NCBI GenBank assembly: GCA_003242605.1
Contig: QGUZ01000024.1
Location: 1-30,146 of the forward strand
Direction of reading: 5' to 3'
DNA: 30,146 nucleotides
Source of the DNA: Actinomycetota bacterium
Lineage (GTDB): Bacteria > Actinomycetota > Actinomycetes > Streptosporangiales > Streptosporangiaceae
Positions within the stretch are counted from its first letter, which is position 1, and each line of letters opens with the position of its first letter. The notes below the pieces were generated by a model that saw nothing but the letters and a program-made list of their open reading frames with translations, was not told where the DNA came from and ran no database searches. This document shows, one piece after another, positions 14,991 through 21,087 of this stretch. The translations under genes and the position numbers were made by a program.

Positions 14991-16208
14991 TCAGCCGGTG
15001 CGCAGCTCCAGGGCCTTCAGGCCGCGCATGATGTAGCCGGGTTTCCACTCCGGCTCGCGCACCGGCTCGATGTCCGGGGCGGCGCGCAGGATCGCGGCGA
15101 AGGACTCGGCGAGCTCGATCCGGGCGAGCGGGGCGCCGAGGCAGTAGTGGATGCCGAGGCCGAACGAGATGTGCGGGTTGGGGTCGCGGCCGAGGTCGAG
15201 CCGGTCGGGGTCGGCGAAGACCGCCGGGTCCCGGTTGGCCGAGCCGAACAGCAGCGCGACCTCGGAGCCGCGCGGGATGCGCACGCCGTGGACCTCGATG
15301 TCCTCGAGCACCCAGCGCTCGAACATCTGCGCCGGGGTGTCCCAGCGCAGCAGCTCCTCCACGGCGGTCGCGACGAAGCGGTGGTCTCCGTCCCGCACCG
15401 CGGCGCGCAGCCGGTCGAGCTGGTCCGGGTTGCGGAACAGCGCCCACCACCCGTTGCCGGTGGCGTTCACGGTCGCCTCGTGCCCGGCGTTGAGCAGCAG
15501 CACGCAGGTGCCGATCAGCTCGTCCTCGGTCAGCCGGTCGCCCTCGTCGGCCACCTGCGCGAGCTGCGAGATCAGGTCGTCGCCGGGGTTCTCCCGCCGG
15601 GCCGCGGCGAGGCCGCGCAGGTACTCGGCGAACTCCTCGGCGGCGCGCACCGCCCGCCGCTGGTACTCGAGCGGCGGGTTGAGCTCGTACATCAGGCACA
15701 TGTCGTTCGACCAGGGCCGCAGCAGGTGCCGGTCGGACTCGGGCACCCCGAGCATGTCGGCGATCACGGTGACCGGCAGCGGCTCGGCCACCTCGGCGAT
15801 CAGGTCGCCGCCGCCCTGCTCGGCGAACCGGGTGGCGAGGTCGGTGGCGATCGCCCGGATCCGGGGCCGCAGCGACTCCACCATGCGCGGGGTGAACGCC
15901 TTCGACACCAGCCGCCGTAGCCGGGTGTGCACCGGCGGCTCGACGTCGAGCATGCCCGCCCGGACCACCCGCCAGAACGGCGCGTGCCAGTCCGGCTCGG
16001 GCTCCCGGCCGAACTCCTCGTGGGTGGCGACGTGCAGGTAGCTGCGGCCGAGCCGGCGGTCGCGCAGCAGCGCGTCCACGTCGGCGTGGCGGCTGATGAG
16101 CCACTGGTTGGTGGGCTCGAAGTAGCTCACCGGCTCGTGCTCGCGCAGGTGGGCGTAGACGTCGTAGGGGTGGGCGACGAATTCCGGATCCCAAGGGTCA
16201 AACCGCAC
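14991..16208 (-). CDS. Cytochrome P450
   Basis: A 405-residue soluble bacterial P450. The heme loop FGLGIHYCLGAPLAR has the axial Cys at residue 356, the K-helix ExxR lies in EELLRWDTPAQM, and the I-helix segment is LLLNAGHEATVNATG (residues about 237-251). Aligned by eye to P450cam, the residue matching the catalytic Thr252 is Ala245, with Thr246 next to it; Glu244 keeps the acid. The family and substrate cannot be assigned from sequence alone. No ferredoxin or reductase gene is adjacent. The GTG at 16206-16208 has no ribosome binding site but has TAGGAT (16215-16220, minus strand) 6 nt upstream, suggesting leaderless translation. It diverges from the nuoD paralog. Confidence 0.95.
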   Translation of the reverse strand: MRFDPWDPEFVAHPYDVYAHLREHEPVSYFEPTNQWLISRHADVDALLRDRRLGRSYLHVATHEEFGREPEPDWHAPFWRVVRAGMLDVEPPVHTRLRRLVSKAFTPRMVESLRPRIRAIATDLATRFAEQGGGDLIAEVAEPLPVTVIADMLGVPESDRHLLRPWSNDMCLMYELNPPLEYQRRAVRAAEEFAEYLRGLAAARRENPGDDLISQLAQVADEGDRLTEDELIGTCVLLLNAGHEATVNATGNGWWALFRNPDQLDRLRAAVRDGDHRFVATAVEELLRWDTPAQMFERWVLEDIEVHGVRIPRGSEVALLFGSANRDPAVFADPDRLDLGRDPNPHISFGLGIHYCLGAPLARIELAESFAAILRAAPDIEPVREPEWKPGYIMRGLKALELRTG

Positions 16209-16214
16209 GCGCCA

Positions 16215-16220
16215 ATCCTA
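16215..16220 (-). promoter_or_regulatory. Likely -10 element of the P450 gene (leaderless)
   Basis: TAGGAT on the minus strand ends 6 nt before the GTG start, in the AT-richer patch of the 134-base divergent region. No clear -35 is seen. TACCCT at 16282-16287 on the plus strand is a weak candidate -10 for the nuoD paralog. Confidence 0.4.
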
Positions 16221-16342
16221 ATCAGGAATCAATTGCCGATCATAGTGCAAACTTGCCCAATCTGTCCCGATCGGGTGGCCATACCCTGCCCCGGCCGGTA
16301 CGGCGGGCCGAGGCGGCGGCCGCCCTCCGCGATACTGGGGGC

Positions 16343-17485
16343 ATGACCGAGCGCGTAGTGGGGATCGGCGCCGCCGCGGCCGCACCGGGGGAGACCGAGG
16401 ACACCGTCCTCACCATCGGCCCGCAGCACCCCTCGGCCCACGGCGCGCTCCGGCTGCGGCTCACCCTCGACGGCGACCGCATCGTCGCCGCCGAACCGAT
16501 CGTCGGCTTCCTGCACCGCGGCGCGGAGAAGCTCTTCGAGGTTCGCGACTACCGGCAGATCATCATGCTCGCCAACCGCCACGACTGGCTGTCGGCGTTC
16601 GCCAACGAGCTGGGCGTGGTGCTCGCGGTGGAGCGCATGCTCGGCATGACCGTGCCGGAGCGGGCCACCTGGGCGCGGACCCTGCTCGCCGAGCTCAACC
16701 GGGTGCTCAGCCACCTGATGTTCCTCGGCGTGCACCCGCTCGGCCTCGGCTCGGCCCCGCCCGACCTCGGCGTCGCCGAGCGCGAGCGGCTGCGCTGGGT
16801 GATGGAGGAGATCTCCGGCGGCCGCATGCACTACATGTTCAACCGGGTCGGCGGCCTGAAGGAGGACCTGCCCGACGGCTGGCTCGACCAGGTCGACCAA
16901 ACCGTCGCCGCGGTACGGCGCCGCCTCCCCGACTACGAGGAGCTGATCTTCGGCGACCCGGCCTTCGCCGAGCGCACGGTCGGCGTCGGCCGCCTCGACC
17001 GCGAGACGGTGCTGCAGTACGGCGTGAGCGGCCCGATCGCCCGCGCCTCCGGCGTCGGCCTCGACCTGCGCCGCGACGACCCCTACCTGGCGTACGGCGA
17101 GCTGGAGGTGACCCCGGTCACCGAGACGGCCGGGGACTGCCACGCCCGGTTCCGGGTGCTGCTGCGCCAGGTGGAGCAGTCGCTCACGCTCGCCGAGGCG
17201 TGCGCCGAGCGGCTGCGCGAGCTGCGGGGGCCGGTGAACCAGCGGCTGCCCAAGGTGCTCCGGCCGCCCGAGGGCCACGCCTACGCCTGGACCGAGAGCC
17301 CGCTCGGCATCAACGGCTACTACCTCGTCTCCAAGGGCGACAAGACCCCGTGGCGGCTCAAGCTCCGCTCGGCCTCGTTCAACAACGTGCAGGCGCTGCG
17401 GGAGGTGCTGCCCGGCCACACGGTCGCCGACATCGTCCCCATCCTCGGCTCGATGTTCTTCGTCGTCGGCGACATCGACAAGTAG
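16343..17485 (+). CDS. Orphan NADH-quinone oxidoreductase subunit D paralog (NuoD2-like)
   Basis: A 380-residue protein of the NuoD/49-kDa family. It keeps TIGPQHPSAHGALRLRLTLD, VGFLHRGAEKLFEVRDY, ELNRVLSHLMFLG, FNRVGGLKEDLPDGW, ASGVGLDLRRDDPYLAY and the C-terminal SFNNVQALREVLPGH to GDIDK. NuoD normally helps form the quinone pocket of complex I. The pocket His aligned to Thermus His38 is present (His33), but the aligned Tyr87 is Trp82 in ANRHDWLSAF. No other nuo genes are nearby, so it is a solitary paralog of unknown partner. I recall a similar stand-alone nuoD2 in Streptomyces at this locus. The ATG at 16343 is chosen over an upstream in-frame start whose extra 30 residues do not resemble the family. 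Confidence 0.85.
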   Translation: MTERVVGIGAAAAAPGETEDTVLTIGPQHPSAHGALRLRLTLDGDRIVAAEPIVGFLHRGAEKLFEVRDYRQIIMLANRHDWLSAFANELGVVLAVERMLGMTVPERATWARTLLAELNRVLSHLMFLGVHPLGLGSAPPDLGVAERERLRWVMEEISGGRMHYMFNRVGGLKEDLPDGWLDQVDQTVAAVRRRLPDYEELIFGDPAFAERTVGVGRLDRETVLQYGVSGPIARASGVGLDLRRDDPYLAYGELEVTPVTETAGDCHARFRVLLRQVEQSLTLAEACAERLRELRGPVNQRLPKVLRPPEGHAYAWTESPLGINGYYLVSKGDKTPWRLKLRSASFNNVQALREVLPGHTVADIVPILGSMFFVVGDIDK

Positions 17486-17510
17486 GCCGGGGCGCGCCCG
17501 ACGGACAGGC

Positions 17511-17590
17511 CGTGTACCGTCCGCCCGCCGGGGCCGGGTCGTGTGCCGTTCGCCCGCCGGAGGCGGACGGCGTACCGGTTCGCTCACCGG
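17511..17590. repeat. Imperfect 29-bp tandem repeat, three units
   Basis: CGTGTACCGTCCGCCCGCCG (17511-17530), CGTGTGCCGTTCGCCCGCCG (17540-17559) and a looser GGCGTACCGGTTCGCTCACC (17569-17588) recur every 29 bases downstream of the nuoD paralog. Confidence 0.5.
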
Positions 17591-17623
17591 CGGCGGGCGG
17601 CGTCCTCCTCCCCCGCCCGCCGC
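17590..17623. terminator. Bidirectional terminator hairpin between convergent nuoD2-like and DUF3180 genes
   Basis: GCGGCGGGCGG (17590-17600) pairs perfectly with CCGCCCGCCGC (17613-17623) around a 12-base loop. It ends 6 bases from the DUF3180 stop and lies about 105 bases past the nuoD paralog stop. There is no U tract. Confidence 0.55.
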
Positions 17624-17629
17624 GGTGCG

Positions 17630-18097
17630 CTACTCGCCCGCCGCCGGCGGGGTGGTCCGGTCGGGGTCCTTCGGCACCCGGCAGCAGTACTCCAGGTAGA
17701 GCGCGGCGCAGACGAGCAGCACGCAGGCGACGAACGAGCCGCCGCCGACGATCGCGTCGTGCCGCGGCTTGGGCAGGCTGAGCAGGTCGATCACGCGCAG
17801 CACGAACCCGGCGAAGATCCCCGCGAACACCGACCCGGCGAGCGCCGAGGCCTTGGCGAGGGCCACGAGCCGGGCGACCGCGATCGGATCGACCGGCTTG
17901 GTGCCCGGCTTGCGGAGGATGCGCGCCCGCGTGGTCCAGCCCGCGTACGCCTCGCCGAGGGCGAGCAGCCCCACGGTCGGGATCGCGGTCCACGGCAGCG
18001 TCTGGATCTCGGAGTAGACCCCCTGGAGCACCGCCCAGGTGAGCGTCGCGGACACGACCACCAGGGCGACGAGCAGACCGGGATGGCTGGGCTTCAC
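17630..18097 (-). CDS. DUF3180 membrane protein
   Basis: A 155-residue membrane protein of unknown function that typically follows folK in actinobacteria. Four hydrophobic segments are seen, at about 7-25 (LLVALVVVSATLTWAVL), 37-52, 80-105 and 115-135. The tail LEYCCRVPKDPD is characteristic of the family. The GTG at 18095-18097 is chosen because AAGGAGG lies just upstream, although only 3 bases separate GGAGG from the GTG. Only 8 bases separate it from the folK stop, so it is the last gene of the folate operon. A role in folate metabolism is not shown by the sequence. Confidence 0.85.
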   Translation of the reverse strand: MKPSHPGLLVALVVVSATLTWAVLQGVYSEIQTLPWTAIPTVGLLALGEAYAGWTTRARILRKPGTKPVDPIAVARLVALAKASALAGSVFAGIFAGFVLRVIDLLSLPKPRHDAIVGGGSFVACVLLVCAALYLEYCCRVPKDPDRTTPPAAGE

Positions 18098-18105
18098 ATG
18101 CCTCC

Positions 18106-18606
18106 TTAGTCGGGAGGTTGCAGCTTCAGGTCCGGGCGCCGCCGCACGCCCGACTGGTCGAGGGAGGCGAGCAGCGCGGCCGCCGAGCCGCGGCCGGGCA
18201 GCTCGGCGTCCGGATCGGCCTCCACCCACGGCACGAGCACGAAGGCGCGCTCGTGGGCCAGGGGGTGCGGCAGGGTGAGATCCGGCTCCTCCATGATCAC
18301 ATCGTCCACCGTGATCAGGTCGACGTCGAGGGTGCGCGGCCCCCACCGCTCGGTGCGCACCCGGCCGAACGCCCGCTCCACGTTCATCGCGCGCTCGAGC
18401 AGCGCCCGCGGGTCGAGCTCGGTCTCCCCGATCACCACCGCGTTGAGGTACGGCCCCTGCTCGGGCCCGCCCACCGGGTCGGTCTCGTACACCGAGGACA
18501 TGGCGACGAACTCCAGCCCCGGAGCGTCGAAGAGGGTGTCGATCGCGCCCTGCAGGTTCTCCAGCCGGCGCCCCAGGTTGCTGCCCAGCCCGATCACGAC
18601 TCGCAT
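18106..18606 (-). CDS. folK: 6-hydroxymethyl-7,8-dihydropterin pyrophosphokinase (HPPK)
   Basis: A 166-residue enzyme that transfers pyrophosphate from ATP to hydroxymethyl-dihydropterin, giving the substrate of FolP. Visible motifs are VIGLGSNLGRR at the N-terminus, SSVYETDPVGGPEQGPYLNA, and RWGPRTLDVDL with the Mg-binding Asp94 and Asp96, then LPHPLAHERAFVLVPW. Length is normal. The ATG at 18604-18606 overlaps the end of folB by 13 bases. Confidence 0.96.
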   Translation of the reverse strand: MRVVIGLGSNLGRRLENLQGAIDTLFDAPGLEFVAMSSVYETDPVGGPEQGPYLNAVVIGETELDPRALLERAMNVERAFGRVRTERWGPRTLDVDLITVDDVIMEEPDLTLPHPLAHERAFVLVPWVEADPDAELPGRGSAAALLASLDQSGVRRRPDLKLQPPD

Positions 18607-18971
18607 GACCGCCTCCGTCTGATCGTCACCACCACGTCGTCGAACGGCAGCGGGATGGGCGCGGCGGGCTTGTGCACGCTCACCTCCACCTCCTCGACGC
18701 GCGCGTACGACAGGCAGACCTGCGCCAGCCGCTCGGCGAGGGTCTCGATGAGCTTCACCGGCTCACCGGACACCACCGCGGCGAGGCGGGTGGCGAGCTC
18801 GCCGTAGTCGACCGTGAGGCTCAGGTCGTCCGTGGCCGCGGCCTGCGCGGTGTCGAGGTACAGCGTGACGTCCACGGTGAACTCCTGACCGAGCTCCTGC
18901 TCGGCCGGGAGCACGCCGTGCCGGCCGCGGGCCCGGATGCCCCGTACGCTGATGGCGTCAAGCGCCGTCAC
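18594..18971 (-). CDS. folB: Dihydroneopterin aldolase
   Basis: A 125-residue enzyme that cleaves dihydroneopterin to 6-hydroxymethyl-dihydropterin and glycolaldehyde. Characteristic segments are RGIRARGRHGVLPAEQELGQ (with Glu24), LTVDYGEL (Tyr56), LIETLAERL and SVHKPAAPIP with the catalytic Lys101. Its start overlaps the stop of the NTF2-like gene by four bases (ATGA), and its end overlaps folK. Product and neighbour therefore act in consecutive steps. Confidence 0.95.
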   Translation of the reverse strand: MTALDAISVRGIRARGRHGVLPAEQELGQEFTVDVTLYLDTAQAAATDDLSLTVDYGELATRLAAVVSGEPVKLIETLAERLAQVCLSYARVEEVEVSVHKPAAPIPLPFDDVVVTIRRRRSCES

Positions 18972-19408
18972 AGGACCTCCTGCCCGTCCTCGTCGTCCTC
19001 ATCGCCCTGCAGCACCGGCGAGCCGTGGTGAATCCACAGCCGCCAGCCCTGCGGGGTGAGCACGAACGTGTTCGTGGCGACCACCTTTCCCGCGATGAAG
19101 CCGGTCTCACTCTCGTCGCCGGCGGTGAGGATGTTCTCCGCGCAGCACACCACGGCCACGTCGCCCACCACGCTCGTCCGCACGTCGGTGAGGACGAACT
19201 GGATGTACGGCGTGTTCGCCATGATCAGCGCCCAGGAGCGCAGCACCTCCCGCCGCCCGGTGACGATCCCCCAGCCGGGGTGCACGCACACGACCTCGCG
19301 GCCGTCGGTGTCCTCGGCCCAGATCGCCTCCATGCGGTCGAGGTCGCCGTTCTCGATCGCCGTGTAGAACTCCTGGTTGAGCGTCTCGACCTCGGCGACG
19401 ACACTCAC
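18968..19408 (-). CDS. NTF2/SnoaL-like protein inside the folate operon
   Basis: A 146-residue protein with a cystatin-like alpha+beta NTF2 fold signature: an N-terminal helix ETLNQEFYTAIENGDLDRME, then IWAEDTDGREVVCVHPGWG, a helix EVLRSWALIM, and strands TFVLTPQGWRLWIHHGSPVL. The C-terminal tail is acidic. No pathway enzyme activity can be assigned from these motifs. The GTG at 19406-19408 is chosen because it overlaps the folP stop as GTGA; the stop in turn overlaps the folB ATG as ATGA. Such tight coupling on both sides implies matched expression with folP and folB. It could bind a pterin intermediate or remove a damaged one, but that is speculation. I recall similar genes at this place in other actinobacteria. 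Confidence 0.8.
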   Translation of the reverse strand: MSVVAEVETLNQEFYTAIENGDLDRMEAIWAEDTDGREVVCVHPGWGIVTGRREVLRSWALIMANTPYIQFVLTDVRTSVVGDVAVVCCAENILTAGDESETGFIAGKVVATNTFVLTPQGWRLWIHHGSPVLQGDEDDEDGQEVL

Positions 19409-20259
19409 CCGGCGCCCCCCGCCCGCCAGGCGGCCGCGACGCGCACCGCGTCCGCGTTGGGGCGGACGTCGTGCACGCGCACGCACCAGGCGCCCGCGGC
19501 GGCCGCGAGCGCGCTCACGGCGGCCGTGGCGACGTCGCAGTCCTCGAAGGGCCGGGCGGTGCCGTCGGGGGCGGCGAGCAGGCGGCTCAGAAAGCGCTTC
19601 CGCGACGCGCCGACGAGGATGGGGCGGCCGAGCTCGGCGAGCCGGTCGAGGTGCTTGAGCAGCGCCCAGTTGTGCTCGGCCCGCTTGGCGAAGCCGAGGC
19701 CGGGGTCGATGATGATCTGGTCCTCGGCGACGCCCTCGGCGAGCACCGAGTCGATCCGCTTGGCGAGCTCCTCGCGCACCTCGGTGACCACGTCGGTGTA
19801 GATGGCGCGGCTGTCCATGTCGCGGCTGTGGCCGCGCCAGTGCATCACCACGTACGGCACGCCGGCGGCGGCGACCACGCGGGCCATCGCCGGATCGGCG
19901 AGGCCGCCGCTCACGTCGTTGACGAGGGCGGCGCCGGCCTCGACCGCGACCTCGGCGACCTCGGCGCGCATCGTGTCCACGCTGACCGTGACGCCCTCGG
20001 CCACCAGGGCGCGGATCACCGGCTCGACCCGCCGGATCTCCTCCTCTAGCGGCACCCGGGCGGCGCCCGGCCGGGTGGACTCACCACCCACGTCGACGAT
20101 GTCGGCGCCCTCGGCCACCAGGTCCAGGCCGTGCCGGATCGCGGCCGACGTGTCGAACCACCGGCCGCCGTCGGAGAACGAGTCGGGGGTGACGTTCACC
20201 ACGCCCATCACCAGGCACCGCGCCCGTTCCGGCAGCCCACGCAGGCTCCATGAGGTCAT
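19405..20259 (-). CDS. folP: Dihydropteroate synthase
   Basis: A 284-residue TIM-barrel enzyme that condenses hydroxymethyl-dihydropterin pyrophosphate with p-aminobenzoate; it is the sulfonamide target. Hallmarks are VMGVVNVTPDSFSDGG (residues 17-32), DIVDVGGESTRPGA (53-66), VSVDTMRAEVAE, ALVNDVSGG, VMHWRGH, IIDPGLGFAK and ILVGASRKRFL. The ATG at 20257-20259 is chosen because it gives the usual short N-terminus; the open frame continues far upstream through folE without family similarity. GGAGG is only 2-3 bases from the ATG, while TAGGCT (20267-20272, minus strand) lies 7 nt upstream, so an internal leaderless promoter is possible. Confidence 0.95.
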   Translation of the reverse strand: MTSWSLRGLPERARCLVMGVVNVTPDSFSDGGRWFDTSAAIRHGLDLVAEGADIVDVGGESTRPGAARVPLEEEIRRVEPVIRALVAEGVTVSVDTMRAEVAEVAVEAGAALVNDVSGGLADPAMARVVAAAGVPYVVMHWRGHSRDMDSRAIYTDVVTEVREELAKRIDSVLAEGVAEDQIIIDPGLGFAKRAEHNWALLKHLDRLAELGRPILVGASRKRFLSRLLAAPDGTARPFEDCDVATAAVSALAAAAGAWCVRVHDVRPNADAVRVAAAWRAGGAG

Positions 20260-20318
20260 GCCCTCCAGCCTAGGGCGTGGGGCCCGATCGGCTCGACGGC
20301 CGGGGGGTGTGGAGCCGG

Positions 20319-20930
20319 TCATCGGCGGCCCAGGATGAGCGCCATCGCCTCGGCCCGGGTGCGGTCGCTGCTGCGGAAGTTGCCGCGCACCGCCGAGGTG
20401 ATCGTCTTCGCGCCCGGCTTGCGCACGCCGCGCATGGTCATGCACAGGTGCTCGGCCTCGATCACCACGATCACGCCCCGCGGCTCCAGCACCCGCATGA
20501 GCGCGTCGGCGACCTGGGAGGTCATGCGCTCCTGGAGCTGGGGGCGGCGGGCGTAGACGTCGATCAGCCGGGCGAGCTTGGACAGGCCGGTGACCTGCCC
20601 CTTGTCGTTGGGGATGTATCCGACGTGGGCGACGCCGTAGAACGGCACGAGGTGGTGCTCGCACACGCTCGACACCTCGATGTCCCGCACCAGGACCATC
20701 TCGTCGTGGTCGGCGTCGAAGACGGTGGTGAGCACGTCCTCGGGGTTCTGCCGCAGCCCGGCGAACTGCTCGGCGTACGCGCGGGCGACGCGGGCGGGGG
20801 TTTCGCGCAGGCCCTCGCGATCGGGATCCTCGCCGATGGCGATGAGGATCTCGCGAACGGCCTTCTCGATGCGGGCCGCGTCGAACGGCGGGGGCTCCGG
20901 GCGGCGTTCCGGCATCAGTTCGCTGTCCAT
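20319..20930 (-). CDS. folE: GTP cyclohydrolase I
   Basis: A 203-residue enzyme that converts GTP to dihydroneopterin triphosphate, the entry into folate synthesis. Zinc ligands Cys90 and His93 lie in SVCEHHLVPFYG, and Cys163 in AEHLCMTMRGV. GLSKLARLIDVYARRPQLQE and the C-terminal TRAEAMALI are also typical. The ATG at 20928-20930 has AAGGAAG four bases upstream. It is the first gene of the folate cluster; folP starts 59 bases further on. Confidence 0.97.
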   Translation of the reverse strand: MDSELMPERRPEPPPFDAARIEKAVREILIAIGEDPDREGLRETPARVARAYAEQFAGLRQNPEDVLTTVFDADHDEMVLVRDIEVSSVCEHHLVPFYGVAHVGYIPNDKGQVTGLSKLARLIDVYARRPQLQERMTSQVADALMRVLEPRGVIVVIEAEHLCMTMRGVRKPGAKTITSAVRGNFRSSDRTRAEAMALILGRR

Positions 20931-20987
20931 GAGACTTCCTTACCGGCCCGGCACGGCTCACAGGGCGCCGGCGCCGGGCCGCCACAT

Positions 20988-21010
20988 CATCGGCGATTTC
21001 TTCGCCGATG
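20988..21010. promoter_or_regulatory. Perfect 9-bp inverted repeat in the folE leader
   Basis: CATCGGCGA (20988-20996) and TCGCCGATG (21002-21010) are separated by TTTCT, 58 bases before the folE ATG. AT-rich TATATA-like sequence, the likely folE promoter area, lies just upstream on the minus strand (about 21020-21032). It could be an operator or an RNA hairpin; on the plus strand it would precede TCTGTTTT. Confidence 0.45.
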
Positions 21011-21047
21011 TCTGTTTTAACCGATATATATGGCCTACAACGACAGC

Positions 21048-21071
21048 GGGGTCGGTGCGAAGACCGACCCC
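21048..21071 (-). terminator. ftsH terminator hairpin
   Basis: GGGGTCGGT (21048-21056) pairs perfectly with ACCGACCCC (21063-21071) around a 6-base loop, 16 bases past the ftsH stop. It is followed on the minus strand by moderately T-rich sequence. Confidence 0.7.
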
Positions 21072-21087
21072 GTCGCCGCAGGTTCCG

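Noticed and set aside
20260..20985. Upstream extension of folP through folE
   Set aside because: The extra 240 residues are Arg/Pro-rich and overlap folE in a different frame; FolP normally starts close to the NVTPDSFSDGG motif.
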